Made by a program: the position numbers and the translations under genes
Shown: positions 37,600-48,105 of the stretch, piece after piece
How the letters are laid out: each line of letters starts with the position of its first letter
Position numbering within the stretch: position 1 is the first letter of the stretch
The notes under the pieces: model-generated
The model's input: the letters and a program-made list of their open reading frames with translations, nothing else
What the model was told of the DNA's origin: nothing
Databases searched by the model: none
Assembly (NCBI GenBank): GCA_019116385.1
Contig: DXBU01000090.1
Coordinates: 1-64,000 of the forward strand
Length of the DNA stretch: 64,000 nucleotides
From: Candidatus Blautia faecigallinarum
GTDB lineage: Bacteria; Bacillota; Clostridia; Lachnospirales; Lachnospiraceae
Direction: 5' to 3'

Positions 37600-38127
37600 T
37601 TATGTACTTCTTTTACATTTTTTTCTTTTCTTTTCATTTGCTGCAGCTGCCTCTCTCCGTGCAAGCTGCTGTCTGCGGATCGCCAGATCCAAAGAACGGC
37701 ATCTTTCCTCTTCCGCATTTTTTGACTGAAGCTCCTGGGCGATCAGCCGTTCCAATATTGCCTGAAATTCCAGGATCTTTCCCTGGTGCGGATCCTCGGC
37801 TGGGATTTCCTTTAAATCAGCAGGACAGGAAACCTCCTCTTCTTTAGAAGGGCATGTCCCATTTAACAGCTTTATCTTGCTCTGCTCCTCTCCCGGAGCC
37901 GTCTGCGCGATCTTAGGGATCAGATCCTTGATCGCCCGAAGCTGCAGTCCCCGATTCTTCAGTTCTTTAATATTCCTGAATAATTGAATATCATATCTGG
38001 TGTAGTAACGGTGACCCATTTCATTTCTCTGAATACGAAGATCCAGCTCCTCTTCCCAGTAGCGCAGTACATACGATTTCACGCCGGTAATATCCGCTGC
38101 CTGTCTGACGGAGTATCTTGTCTCCAT
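37600..38127 (-). CDS. MerR family transcriptional regulator
   Basis: YSVRQAADITGVKSYVLRYWEEELDLRIQRNEMGHRYYTRYDIQLFRNIKEL. Confidence 0.88.
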   Translation of the reverse strand: METRYSVRQAADITGVKSYVLRYWEEELDLRIQRNEMGHRYYTRYDIQLFRNIKELKNRGLQLRAIKDLIPKIAQTAPGEEQSKIKLLNGTCPSKEEEVSCPADLKEIPAEDPHQGKILEFQAILERLIAQELQSKNAEEERCRSLDLAIRRQQLARREAAAANEKKRKKCKRST

Positions 38128-38222
38128 ACTACCCCTCCTATCTGCGGATCTGCATAAGATCCTGCATATCTATTATAGCAGAGGGGAAGGGGAATGCAAC
38201 GAAAAGAAGTCGACAAATCCCG

Positions 38223-39551
38223 TCACTTTTTCATATTTACAAACTGGGTAAATCTTGGCAGCCATACCAATTCTATTGTACCGATCGGGCCGTTTCTTTG
38301 TTTCGCAATAATGATCTCGGCAATGTCCTTCTTCTCCGTATCTTTATGATAGTAGTCATCCCGGTAAATGAACATGACCACATCCGCATCCTGCTCAATG
38401 GCGCCGGATTCACGAAGGTCGGACAACATCGGCCGATGATCCGGCCTTTGTTCCACTGCACGGCTTAGCTGGGACAGAGCAATGACCGGAACATCCAGCT
38501 CTCTTGCCAGAGCCTTTAAAGAACGGGAAATATCTGAAATTTCCTGCTGCCTGGAATCGCTCTTTCCGCTTCCGCTCATCAGCTGCAGATAGTCAATGAT
38601 GACGATCCCCAGATTGTGCTCCAACTTGTACTTTCGGCACTTGGAGCGCATCTCCGCTATGGAGATCCCCGGTGTATCATCTATGATCAGGTTGGAACGT
38701 CCGATAATATCTGCTCCTTCCACCAGCTTGGTCCAGTCCTCGTCCTTCAGATTACCTGTACGCAGATTCTGGGAATCCACATGAGATTCCATGGCCAGAA
38801 GACGGTTCACAAGCTGCTCCTTGGACATTTCCAGGCTGAAGATCGCCACGGTAACATCCTTTCGAAAGGCCATGTACTGGGCAATATTCAGCACAAAGGC
38901 CGTCTTTCCCATAGAAGGACGGGCGGCGATCAGCACCAGATCCGAAGGATGCATCCCGGAAGTCTTATAATCCAGGTCCACAAAGCCCGTAGGGATGCCT
39001 GTAACTGTTCCCTTTAGCTTAGAGGCCTTTTCAATATTGTTGATAGTATTGAGGACCACCTGCTGGATAGGGACAAAATCTCCGCCGGAGCGCCGCTGGA
39101 GGATATGGAACAGCTTTTTTTCTGCTTCTTCCAGGATGACCTCTGTGCCGTCCTTTTCCAGATAACAGCTGTTTGCCACTTCCTCGCTTGTTTTGATCAG
39201 CCTGCGCAGAACGGCTTTTTCACTGACGATGTTGGCATAATATTTAATATTTGCCGAGGTAGGCACCGCAGAAATCAGCTCCCGCACATATTCCATGCTG
39301 CTGATATCCGGCGGCAGCTCTTTTTCCTTCAGACGGTTTTGAAGGGTGATCAGATCCACCGGCATCCCCTCATTGCAGAGCTCTACCATAGTGTCAAAAA
39401 TAATGCCGTACTGATTTTGATAAAAATCATCGCTGGTGAGGATCTCCGATGCCACCAAAATGGCGTCTCTGTCTAGGATCATGGAACCGATGACCGACTG
39501 CTCAGCTTCGATACTGTGGGGAAGGATCCTTTTTATCAGCGCCTCTTCCAT
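38223..39551 (-). CDS. dnaB: Replicative DNA helicase DnaB
   Basis: DLVLIAARPSMGKTAFVLNIA, IVIIDYLQLMSG, ALSQLSRAVEQR. Confidence 0.96.
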   Translation of the reverse strand: MEEALIKRILPHSIEAEQSVIGSMILDRDAILVASEILTSDDFYQNQYGIIFDTMVELCNEGMPVDLITLQNRLKEKELPPDISSMEYVRELISAVPTSANIKYYANIVSEKAVLRRLIKTSEEVANSCYLEKDGTEVILEEAEKKLFHILQRRSGGDFVPIQQVVLNTINNIEKASKLKGTVTGIPTGFVDLDYKTSGMHPSDLVLIAARPSMGKTAFVLNIAQYMAFRKDVTVAIFSLEMSKEQLVNRLLAMESHVDSQNLRTGNLKDEDWTKLVEGADIIGRSNLIIDDTPGISIAEMRSKCRKYKLEHNLGIVIIDYLQLMSGSGKSDSRQQEISDISRSLKALARELDVPVIALSQLSRAVEQRPDHRPMLSDLRESGAIEQDADVVMFIYRDDYYHKDTEKKDIAEIIIAKQRNGPIGTIELVWLPRFTQFVNMKK

Positions 39552-39569
39552 GATATCTCCTCCAAAACT

Positions 39570-40016
39570 TTATGCTTCCTTGATCCATACCTTAAGACTT
39601 CCAGTAACCTTAGGGTGAAGCTTCACCGGTACCTGAGTCACTCCCAGATTCCGGATGGGAGCAGAAAGCTGCAGTTTCTTCTTATCAATATCCAGATCCA
39701 GCTGTTCTTTTGCTGCCTCCGAGATTTCTTTTCCGGAAACAGAGCCGAAAGTTTTTCCTCCTTCTCCCACTTTAAGAGTTAAAATAACCTGCTTTGTTTC
39801 CAGTTCCTTGGCAAAAGCCCTGGCTGCTTCCAGGTTTTCCTGGGCGATCTTTTCGGCGTTTGCCTTCTGGAGCTTTAAGGTATTCATATTTTCCGGAGTT
39901 GCCAGAACCCCCAGTTTTTTCGGCAGGATCATATTTCTTCCGTAGCCGTCACTTACATTTACGATTTCTCCCTTTTTTCCCAGGGATTTTACATCTTCAA
40001 GCAAAATTACTTTCAT
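39570..40016 (-). CDS. rplI: 50S ribosomal protein L9
   Basis: MKVILLEDVKSLGKKGEIVNVSDGYGRNMILPKKLGVLAT. Confidence 0.96.
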   Translation of the reverse strand: MKVILLEDVKSLGKKGEIVNVSDGYGRNMILPKKLGVLATPENMNTLKLQKANAEKIAQENLEAARAFAKELETKQVILTLKVGEGGKTFGSVSGKEISEAAKEQLDLDIDKKKLQLSAPIRNLGVTQVPVKLHPKVTGSLKVWIKEA

Positions 40017-42067
40017 TCGGTCAAATCTCCTTCTTCGTATAATTCATCTATGATCTTTTTCAGCATTGCCTCGGTATCCTCCATGGATGCCTGCACCTGG
40101 GCCCCGGCAATATTGATGTGTCCGCCGCCGCCCATTTTTTCCATCAGGACCTGCACGTTAACTTCATCGATCGCTCTGGCACTGATGTACACCTCATTTC
40201 TATACCGGGTGAGAACAAAGGAGGCTTTTACGCCTTTTATGTTCAGCAGCTCGTTTGCCGCCTGGGCGCCTACTACTGTAGGGCTTTCCAGGCCTTCGCT
40301 TGGTGCCTTTGCAATGGCAAAATACTCCCGGTAAATTTCCGCAGTGCGCACGGCCTCTGCCCTTGCTTTGTAGGAATCGATATTGTCCCGCAGCATTTTC
40401 CGCACCCTGGTGGTGTCTGCACCGCACCGCCGCAAAAATGCCGCTGCCTCAAAGGTGCGCACGCCTGCTCTGGTGGTAAAATTGTTGGTGTCGATCACAA
40501 TTCCTGCATACATACAATCCGCCTCAATGTTGCGCAGACGCAGGTCGTCGGAAAAATACTGGAGGATTTCCGCTACCATCTCGCAGGTGGAGGAAGCATA
40601 GGGTTCCACGTAGGAAAGGACCGCGTTTTCTATCACTTCGTTTCCTCTTCTATGATGATCCAGCACAACGATGGTCCTGGTCATATACAAAAGCTCCTGA
40701 CACTCCGTATAACTTGGCTTGTTTGTATCCACCACCACTACTACCGTATTGTCATCCACCAAATCCTTCGCCTGATCCTGGTCCACAAACATGGACGGCT
40801 CGTAATCCGGATTTCCCATGTAGCCAGCCATCAGCGGACGGATCGAGGTAGAGGGATCGTTCACCACGATATGCACCGGTTTGCCCAGGGTTTTTCCTGC
40901 CCGGTAGATTCCTATAGCCGCTCCAAGGGCATCCACATCCGTGATCTTATGGCCCATGACCACTACCCGCTCCTTGGTGCTGATAAACTCTTTCAGCGCC
41001 TGGGCTTTCACCCGTGCTTTCACCCGGGTAGTCTTTTCCACCTGCTGGGCTTTTCCGCCAAAATAAGTAATGGTATCGCCGTTTTTGATCACTACCTGGT
41101 CGCCGCCCCGGCCAAGGGCCATTTCAATGGCGATCCTGGCATGTTCATAGTTCTGCTGATAGGTCGCTGCGTTGAGTCCAAATCCAATGCTCAGGGTAAC
41201 CGCCATCTTATTTCCGATGTTGACTGTCTTTACCTCATCCAATATATGGAACCGCTGTTCCTTCAATGCCTCCAGGGAACTTTGGCGCATGATCAGGAAG
41301 TATTTGTCCTTTTCCAGTTTTTTTACCAGTCCGTCATAATTGGAAAAATATTTGGTGATCTTCCGGTCAATAAGGGCGATCAAAAGGGAACGCCGTACAT
41401 CCTCTACGCTTTCCAGGGCTTCTTCGTAATTGTCCAGATAAGCCAGGGCAAGGACCAGCTTGTTGTCCTCACTGGCCTTGATATACTCTTTCAGGGCAGT
41501 CTCGTCGTAAAGATACATAGCGATCACGCTGCCGCCTGTTCCGGATCCCTCCAGCATATTGGTGTGATCAAGAACCTGGGAGACGCTGACCGTCTGCATG
41601 GAGATCCGGTATATCCTGTCTTTAAACTGGACGCTGACCTCGGAAACTTCTTTTTCTCCGGGGATGGGCAGCTGGTCTGCGGTTATCTCCGGAAAGATCG
41701 TGCTGATATTCTTTTTATAAAAGGCGTCTTTTCCTGTCAGCTCTGCAAACATCTGGTTGCACCAGATCATCTTTCCCGCCGCGTCCATTACGGCATAGGG
41801 AAGGGCAAGCTCTTCCAAGATTTTCTTTTCCAGGAAGCTGTATTGCTTTGCAAAGGCGATCAGATCATTTAAGATAAGCGGTTTATGCTTTTTGTACAGG
41901 CCAATAGCAGCCGCAATATAAACGACCAGGCCGGCTGACATGACCAGGCCGCCCTTAAAGCTGATAAAATATAAAAATATATTTACCAGGATCAGCAAAA
42001 GGGACAGGTATAAGGGCCATTGTATAAAACGCTTCATCTGACCTTTCAAACTCATTTTATCATTCAT
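40013..42067 (-). CDS. gdpP: GdpP-like c-di-AMP phosphodiesterase (PAS, degenerate GGDEF, DHH/DHHA1)
   Basis: VVVMGHKITDVDALGAAIGIYR, VVVVDTNKPS, VVLDHHRRG, GGGGHINIAGAQV. Confidence 0.93.
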   Translation of the reverse strand: MNDKMSLKGQMKRFIQWPLYLSLLLILVNIFLYFISFKGGLVMSAGLVVYIAAAIGLYKKHKPLILNDLIAFAKQYSFLEKKILEELALPYAVMDAAGKMIWCNQMFAELTGKDAFYKKNISTIFPEITADQLPIPGEKEVSEVSVQFKDRIYRISMQTVSVSQVLDHTNMLEGSGTGGSVIAMYLYDETALKEYIKASEDNKLVLALAYLDNYEEALESVEDVRRSLLIALIDRKITKYFSNYDGLVKKLEKDKYFLIMRQSSLEALKEQRFHILDEVKTVNIGNKMAVTLSIGFGLNAATYQQNYEHARIAIEMALGRGGDQVVIKNGDTITYFGGKAQQVEKTTRVKARVKAQALKEFISTKERVVVMGHKITDVDALGAAIGIYRAGKTLGKPVHIVVNDPSTSIRPLMAGYMGNPDYEPSMFVDQDQAKDLVDDNTVVVVVDTNKPSYTECQELLYMTRTIVVLDHHRRGNEVIENAVLSYVEPYASSTCEMVAEILQYFSDDLRLRNIEADCMYAGIVIDTNNFTTRAGVRTFEAAAFLRRCGADTTRVRKMLRDNIDSYKARAEAVRTAEIYREYFAIAKAPSEGLESPTVVGAQAANELLNIKGVKASFVLTRYRNEVYISARAIDEVNVQVLMEKMGGGGHINIAGAQVQASMEDTEAMLKKIIDELYEEGDLTE

Positions 42068-42200
42068 AATTTCCGTTCTTTCCCTGATCTGCCGCGTCCG
42101 TCTTTATTTTAGTGACGCGGTACATCAGTATAGTACCATTTGTATAGGAATACGCTCTTTATTATAACAGATTTCCCCTCACAATGCTACCTCTTCCTAA

Positions 42201-42236
42201 AAAAGAAAACCGCCATTCACAGGGAATGACGGTCTT
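42201..42236 (-). terminator. Terminator after rpsR
   Basis: Minus-strand hairpin CCGTCATTC...GAATGGCGG followed by T-rich tract. Confidence 0.75.
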
Positions 42237-42247
42237 CGCTGCATACA

Positions 42248-42511
42248 TTAGTCCTGAACATACGGCATCAGGGAAAGATGACGTGCTCTCTTGATCGCTA
42301 CGGTCAGCGCTCTCTGATGTTTTGCACAGTTTCCGGTAATTCTTCTGGGAAGGATCTTTCCTCTCTCAGAAACATACTTTCTTAATTTTGCTACATCCTT
42401 GTAGTCGATCTCGTTGTTTTCTTTACCACAGAATACACAAACTTTTTTTCTTCTGCGGCCGCCTCTTCTCTTCATTGGAGAGTCTGGTCTTTCGCCTCTA
42501 TTGTAAGCCAT
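42248..42511 (-). CDS. rpsR: 30S ribosomal protein S18
   Basis: [45 protein letters not shown]. Confidence 0.97.
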   Translation of the reverse strand: MAYNRGERPDSPMKRRGGRRRKKVCVFCGKENNEIDYKDVAKLRKYVSERGKILPRRITGNCAKHQRALTVAIKRARHLSLMPYVQD

Positions 42512-42559
42512 GATGGTTTCCTCCTATCTTTTTTATTCCGTTTCATGCAGTTTTTGAAA

Positions 42560-43012
42560 TTAGTTAAAAGGCAGTTCTTCATCTATTCCATCAGGAATAT
42601 TCATGAATCCGTCAGCACTTGCTGCACTGGGGCTGGGCATAGGGGCCGCAGCCTGCTGCTGGGGATGAGAAGCCGCATAGCTGTCGCTGGATGCTTTGCT
42701 TTCGGCAAATTCCTGCTCCTCCACTACCACTTCTGTGGTATATACCTTCTGGCCTTCTCTGTTGGTATAGCTTCCGGTCTGGATCCGGCCGGTGACCGCG
42801 ATCTTCAGGCCCTGACGGAAATATTTTTCAGCAAACTCCGCGGTTCTTCCAAAAGACACACAGTTGATAAAATCTGCGGTAGCCTCGCCATCCCTGCGGA
42901 ATCTCCTGTCCACTGCCAATGTGTATCTGGCTATCGCCAGTGCGTTTTCTCCTGCGGAATATCTAACCTCAGGATCTCTTGTTAAGCGTCCCATTAAAAT
43001 TACTTTGTTCAT
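42560..43012 (-). CDS. ssb: Single-stranded DNA-binding protein
   Basis: MNKVILMGRLTRDPEVRYSAG...C-terminal acidic DGIDEELPFN. Confidence 0.97.
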   Translation of the reverse strand: MNKVILMGRLTRDPEVRYSAGENALAIARYTLAVDRRFRRDGEATADFINCVSFGRTAEFAEKYFRQGLKIAVTGRIQTGSYTNREGQKVYTTEVVVEEQEFAESKASSDSYAASHPQQQAAAPMPSPSAASADGFMNIPDGIDEELPFN

Positions 43013-43087
43013 TTTTTTACCTCATTAAATCTCATGCTTTTGGTGAACGGGTTCTTAATGGTGCTTTCTAAAATCCACTGTATAAGA

Positions 43088-43375
43088 TTATGCGTCCTTG
43101 CGAACAACAAGATATCTTAATACGTTGTCCATGATACGTACATGTCTTTCTACTTCCGCCGGACACGCTGCGTCTGCTTCAAACTGAATAAAGTAGTAGA
43201 AGCCTTCATGCATTTTCTGAATTTCGTAAGCTAATTTCTTCTTACCCCATTCTTCTACTTCTGTGATGGTGCCGTTGTAACGGGTGATGTATCCCTTTGC
43301 TTTTTCTACGGTAGCTTCGCGGACTTCATCCTCTACCTTGGCACTCACAACTAATGCTAACTCGTACTTGTTCAT
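43088..43375 (-). CDS. rpsF: 30S ribosomal protein S6
   Basis: MNKYELALVVSAKVEDEVREATVEKAKGYITRYNG. Confidence 0.96.
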   Translation of the reverse strand: MNKYELALVVSAKVEDEVREATVEKAKGYITRYNGTITEVEEWGKKKLAYEIQKMHEGFYYFIQFEADAACPAEVERHVRIMDNVLRYLVVRKDA

Positions 43376-43486
43376 GCTTGTCTTACCTCCTTATGGTCTT
43401 TATGGCCCTTTGCCTGTACAAAGAGCAAGGATATGAAAATATATCACGAGTAAATACTGTAGCATATTTTTCCTGTTCTGTAAAGA

Positions 43487-43678
43487 TTATTTTCCGGGTT
43501 TTTTTAAATTTTTTGTGTTTTTTTCTACCATTGTCCTGGGGACCATGATCTGGCGCCCGCAGCCGGCGCATTTCAGCCGGAAATCGGCGCCGACCCGCAG
43601 GATCTCCCAGTCCCGGCTTCCGCAGGGATGTACTTTTTTTAAGGTAACGATATCTCCAACCTCATAGGGAAGTCCCAT
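43487..43678 (-). CDS. DUF951 domain protein
   Basis: YEVGDIVTLKKVHPCGSRDWEILRVGADFRLKCAGCGRQIMVPR. Confidence 0.87.
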   Translation of the reverse strand: MGLPYEVGDIVTLKKVHPCGSRDWEILRVGADFRLKCAGCGRQIMVPRTMVEKNTKNLKKPGK

Positions 43679-43681
43679 CTT

Positions 43682-44413
43682 CTATTCTCCTCTCACAACG
43701 ATTTTTGAAAATACTTCTCCGATCGGCCCTTTGATCAGGAGTTTTGCATACCTGTCTCTGGGAGTGGGCGCTTTATTTATCACTACCAGGTATTCTCCCT
43801 GAAAATAATCGATCAGGCTCGCCGCAGGATAGACCGCCAGGGAAGTTCCGCCGATGATCAGCACCTGGGCGTTGGAGATGGCCCGGACAGAATCGCTCAG
43901 AATCTGGGTGTCCAGTCCTTCCTCATACAGCACCACATCCGGCTTGATCGTCCCGCCGCAGCTGCAGCGGGGAACGCCTTTTGCCTGCTTCATATAGGAG
44001 AAATCATAAAACTTCCCGCATTTCATGCAGTAATTCCGATATACGCTCCCGTGAAGCTCCAGTACTTTTCTGCTTCCGGCCATCTGGTGGAGATTGTCGA
44101 TATTCTGGGTGATCACCGCCTTGAGCTTGCCTGCCTTCTCAAGCTCTGCCAGCTTTAAGTGGGCAGCGTTGGGCTTTGCCGTGTCGCACAGCATCTTGTC
44201 CTGGTAAAATCTGTAAAATTCTTCAGGGTGCCGCATAAAAAAAGTATGGCTTAAAATAGTTTCCGGAGGATAATCGTATTTCTGGTTATACAGTCCGTCC
44301 TTGGAACGGAAATCCGGGATCCCGCTCTCTGTGGATACTCCTGCACCGCCGAAAAACACAATATTGTCATGTTTGTCGATAATTTTCTGAAGCCTTGCAA
44401 TTTCCTGTTCCAT
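43682..44413 (-). CDS. NAD-dependent protein deacylase (sirtuin)
   Basis: FFGGAGVSTESGIPDFRS, TQNIDNLHQMAGSRKVLELHGS, Cys4 zinc site. Confidence 0.94.
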   Translation of the reverse strand: MEQEIARLQKIIDKHDNIVFFGGAGVSTESGIPDFRSKDGLYNQKYDYPPETILSHTFFMRHPEEFYRFYQDKMLCDTAKPNAAHLKLAELEKAGKLKAVITQNIDNLHQMAGSRKVLELHGSVYRNYCMKCGKFYDFSYMKQAKGVPRCSCGGTIKPDVVLYEEGLDTQILSDSVRAISNAQVLIIGGTSLAVYPAASLIDYFQGEYLVVINKAPTPRDRYAKLLIKGPIGEVFSKIVVRGE

Positions 44414-44482
44414 AATATCTTTCCCTCCTGACGTTTTTTCTCACAAACAGCCGTTTTGTGGATATTTGTTTTCTTTTTGCCT

Positions 44483-45304
44483 TCAGCCCTGGCTGGCCGG
44501 CAGGGCATCCACCAGTTTTCCCTGCACCACAAACCGTGTAGCTTCATTTCCTGTACAGGTAGACAACGTGACGATCCGGTCTTGAAGGGTCAGTTCCCCT
44601 GGTGTGGTGGCAATCTCCGAATAGCTTACGATCTTGTTTAAATACTGCCGGAATTCTTCCCCCGGTCCCTTAAACAACGTATACGTATCGCTGCTTACAG
44701 AAGTAGTATACGCGGAAATGATCTCGTAGCGGTAATTGTTCCGCGGGGTAAGGATCCAAAAATATTTGCTCTTTTGATAGGTATCTTCCTTTTGTACAAA
44801 GTCCTTCAGATTTCCAAACATGGAACCATTTTTCATATTATGTCCGTAAACCAAAGTATTGCAGTCGCTGAAATTGCCTTTGTTTTCATAATCTACAAAG
44901 ATGGTCCCTGCAAAATTATAATTTCCTTCATATGTAGTATGAAGGTATTCCTCATTGTCGGTTCCATGTACCACCGGATAGCTGACTCCCTCCAGGGCTT
45001 CTATATAAATCCATCCCACCACATCTTCATTTACGCCCTTTAGAGCGGCAAAATCCACTTCTATAGGCGGCGTAAGAGTATCTGGTGTTTCCTCCTGCTG
45101 CTGGACGCTGTCCGGGGCTTTTTCGGTAACTGCCATCTGCTGGATCTTGTTATATTCGTCCGTTCCTTTTTTGTACTCGGTATAAATGTGATAAAGATTA
45201 TACGCAGCATAGCAAAAAATCCCGATCGCCAAGATCAGCACAAGGGTCAGCAGCACATCTGTGGCTTTGCTTTTCTTTTTTTGGTTTTTTTTACTTTTTC
45301 CCAT
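44483..45304 (-). CDS. Class B sortase
   Basis: VVGWIYIEALEGVSYPVVHGTDNEEYLHTTYEG...LVYGHNMKNGSMF...RIVTLSTCTG; N-terminal TM; start refined to MGKSKKNQ. Confidence 0.9.
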   Translation of the reverse strand: MGKSKKNQKKKSKATDVLLTLVLILAIGIFCYAAYNLYHIYTEYKKGTDEYNKIQQMAVTEKAPDSVQQQEETPDTLTPPIEVDFAALKGVNEDVVGWIYIEALEGVSYPVVHGTDNEEYLHTTYEGNYNFAGTIFVDYENKGNFSDCNTLVYGHNMKNGSMFGNLKDFVQKEDTYQKSKYFWILTPRNNYRYEIISAYTTSVSSDTYTLFKGPGEEFRQYLNKIVSYSEIATTPGELTLQDRIVTLSTCTGNEATRFVVQGKLVDALPASQG

Positions 45305-45454
45305 AATCACACTCCTTTTCTCCATTATAATAACAGGGGGGTGTTCTTGCAACCTCTTTTCCTTACGGATCTGTCTATAGCTCCAGTATATCCCTTTTCT
45401 CTGCCTTTCCTGTAAGTTCGGCTGCACCCCTGTGCCGGCCTTCTTCCCAAAAAA

Positions 45455-45493
45455 GATGTCCCGCGGCGTTCATCATAAACGCCGCGGGACATC
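45455..45493 (-). terminator. Terminator after GH78 gene
   Basis: GATGTCCCGCGGCGTT-loop-AACGCCGCGGGACATC, minus strand followed by T-rich tract. Confidence 0.8.
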
Positions 45494-45541
45494 CTCGTCT
45501 TTATCCTGCGTCTTTTCTTTCCTGTTATCTGGCTAAAGGGT

Positions 45542-47707
45542 TCATCCCCAGAATGTGTAGCATCCTGGTCTCACTTCCATCTCCCGGCCACCGATAACGA
45601 TCGTGGTGTCTACAGGAGTAGTGATCTCATATTTTATGCCGTCTTCCTGCCAGGTCCAGCGGGATTTCACCAGACCCTTTCGGGTTTCGATGGATGCCTC
45701 CAGCCAATCCAGCGCCTTGCTGGCTTTTGGCTGGATCCGGATCTTTTCAAATCCAGGGGCCTCTTCCAGCACATGGATACCGGCAGCCTCCTCGTATACC
45801 CAATCTGCCACCGCACCATAAGCATAATGGTTGAATGAGTTCATATCTGTACTCCAGAATTCTCCATTCTCCATGATCCCATCCCAGTGTTCCCAGATAG
45901 TAGTAGCACCTTTGTCCACCGCATACAGCCAGGAAGGATATTCCTTTCTTAACAGCAGCTTGTATGCAAGTTCCGTGTAGCCATAGTGGCTGAGCACATG
46001 AAGGATATAGGGAGTTCCCACAAAACCGGTGCGCATCTGGCTTCCGTCTTTTTCGATCATTGCAGCCAGCGCATCTGCACATTTCTGGGGATCTTCTGCA
46101 AGGTCAAACCAGATGGCAAGAATATATTCGGTCTGAGTCCGGTAATCTGTATAAGTTTTTCGGAAGGTGGATAAAATATTTCTATACAATTCTTCGTATT
46201 TTGCTACATCCTCCCCCAGGATCTTTCCTGCTTTTATAACCAGGCTTGTGGAGTATGCATAAAAAGCAGAAGCGATAAAATCTTCTCTGGTAGAACCTTT
46301 GTAGCTTCCGGAAGGTGCATCCAGGCCCAGCCAGTCCCCAAAATGTTCCCCTCCGGTCCAAAGATACGTATCTTTTGTGGCGCCTGTTATGTAGTCCACC
46401 CATTTTTTCATGCTGTCAAACTGATCGGCCAGAACCTCTTTGTCTCCATAGGTAAGGTATACCTGCCAGGGACAAATGGCAGCTGCATCGCCCCAAGCCG
46501 CACTGGGCGCTCCTTCCGGCAGATAGTCCGGGATCACCTGACCCACTGCACCGTCCGGTCTCTGCTCTGCCGCCAGATCGTGCAGCCATTTTTTATAGAA
46601 TTTCTGAGTATCATAATTATAGCTTGCTGTTTTGATAAACACCTGGGCATCTCCGGTCCATCCAAGACGCTCATCCCTCTGGGGGCAGTCTGTGGGGACA
46701 TCCACGAAATTGCCTTTTTGTCCCCAGAAGATGTTCGAGAACAGCTGATTCAGGTCTGGGTTGGAACAGCGGAGTTCTCCGGTCTTTTTTATATTTGAGT
46801 ATACCACAATGGCGGTAAACTGTTCCGGTTTTGCCTCTCCTGGAAATTCTTCCAGCTTTATGTAGCGGAAGCCAAAGAAGGTAAGCTGAGGATGCCAGGT
46901 CTGCACCCCATCTGCACAGGTATAATGGATCTCCGCCTTGGCGCTGCGGTAATTGGCATTGTAGAAATTGCCCTTCTGATCCAATACCTCTCCATGAAGG
47001 ATCGTGATCTTATCTCCTTTTTTGGCATCCACGGTAAATTCCACGTAACCGGTCACTTCCTGTCCGAAATCCACCAACGTCTCGCCTGCAGGTGTTACAA
47101 ACACGGATTTTGCGGCTACCCGTTCCATTTCCCGGATTTCCTCTCCCTCCTGGGGGATCAGAATTTCATAAGGGCCGTCAAATTCTGCTGCTGCTTCCCA
47201 ATCCTTTATCAAATAAGAAGCATCACAGGTCTCACCATCGTATATTTCACTGAAAAGGATCTGGCTCTTTGCACAGTTCCAGCTGCCATCAGTAGGGAGA
47301 ACCTCTTCTGTACCGTCTTCATAAGCAAGGTGCAGTTCTCCTAAAATCCCGGTCCTTCGGGCTGTCCTGCGTTTCCGGTCTTCTGTTACCATCCAGCCAG
47401 GCATCTGAGAGCTGTACCAGCCCTTGCCAAGGATAACATCCAGTTCATTTTCTTCTTTTAATAGGCCGGTCACATCGTATCGCTGATACTGCAGGCGTTT
47501 TTCATAAGTAGTCCAGCCTGGTGCCAGTACAAATTCTCCCACTGGTTTTCCATTTAGCTTTGCTTCATAAACGCCAAGGGCGGTAAGATAAAGTTCCGCC
47601 TTTTTTACCGTCTTATCCGTTTTCCACTTCTTTTGAAAGACCGGGCATACATCACCCATATCTTCCTTTGGACGTATCCATTTTCCATTCCATTCTTTCA
47701 TTGTCAA
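45542..47707 (-). CDS. Alpha-L-rhamnosidase (GH78)
   Basis: GFRYIKLEEFPGEAKPEQFTAIVVYS...DVPTDCPQRDERLGWTGDAQVF; no signal peptide. Confidence 0.92.
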   Translation of the reverse strand: MTMKEWNGKWIRPKEDMGDVCPVFQKKWKTDKTVKKAELYLTALGVYEAKLNGKPVGEFVLAPGWTTYEKRLQYQRYDVTGLLKEENELDVILGKGWYSSQMPGWMVTEDRKRRTARRTGILGELHLAYEDGTEEVLPTDGSWNCAKSQILFSEIYDGETCDASYLIKDWEAAAEFDGPYEILIPQEGEEIREMERVAAKSVFVTPAGETLVDFGQEVTGYVEFTVDAKKGDKITILHGEVLDQKGNFYNANYRSAKAEIHYTCADGVQTWHPQLTFFGFRYIKLEEFPGEAKPEQFTAIVVYSNIKKTGELRCSNPDLNQLFSNIFWGQKGNFVDVPTDCPQRDERLGWTGDAQVFIKTASYNYDTQKFYKKWLHDLAAEQRPDGAVGQVIPDYLPEGAPSAAWGDAAAICPWQVYLTYGDKEVLADQFDSMKKWVDYITGATKDTYLWTGGEHFGDWLGLDAPSGSYKGSTREDFIASAFYAYSTSLVIKAGKILGEDVAKYEELYRNILSTFRKTYTDYRTQTEYILAIWFDLAEDPQKCADALAAMIEKDGSQMRTGFVGTPYILHVLSHYGYTELAYKLLLRKEYPSWLYAVDKGATTIWEHWDGIMENGEFWSTDMNSFNHYAYGAVADWVYEEAAGIHVLEEAPGFEKIRIQPKASKALDWLEASIETRKGLVKSRWTWQEDGIKYEITTPVDTTIVIGGREMEVRPGCYTFWG

Positions 47708-47889
47708 AACCCTCCAGCTCTTTTTTATAGGTAATTCGATTATACCATTAAAAAAATACCTTGGACATGGAGAATCGAGTCAAACTTTCCTACTTTTTTC
47801 CTCCTTGCTTTAAAATCTCCATAGGCATGCTTTCGGCTGTTTTCTTACAAAAAAAGATCCGGAACAACTTCCGGATCCTTTCGGTGAAA

Positions 47890-47963
47890 TAGCGGGAGCA
47901 GGATTTGAACCTGCGACCTTCGGGTTATGAGCCCGACGAGCTTCCAGACTGCTCCACCCCGCG
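47890..47963 (-). tRNA. tRNA-Met(CAT), initiator type
   Basis: CGCGGGGTGGAGCAGTCTGGAAGCTCGTCGGGCTCATAACCCGAAGGTCGCAGGTTCAAATCCTGCTCCCGCTA; GGG/CCC anticodon stem and unpaired position 1. Confidence 0.93.
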
Positions 47964-48105
47964 CTGCTTTTTATTATTTTATGGAGATATGTATATTATA
48001 TTCCTAATTTATTTATTTGTCAAATTTTTGTTTCCATCGGGCTTTTTTCTTGTCAAGGAGGAAAATAACCAGTAAAATAGAAGAAAGCAAAAAGGAGGGT
48101 TTTCA

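Noticed and set aside
40118-41872. 584-aa plus-strand ORF
   Set aside because: Lies entirely antisense to the well-supported gdpP frame and has no recognisable domain; shadow ORF
44483-45304. Sortase B as part of a pilus or haem-uptake locus
   Set aside because: No sorting-signal protein or pilin gene is adjacent
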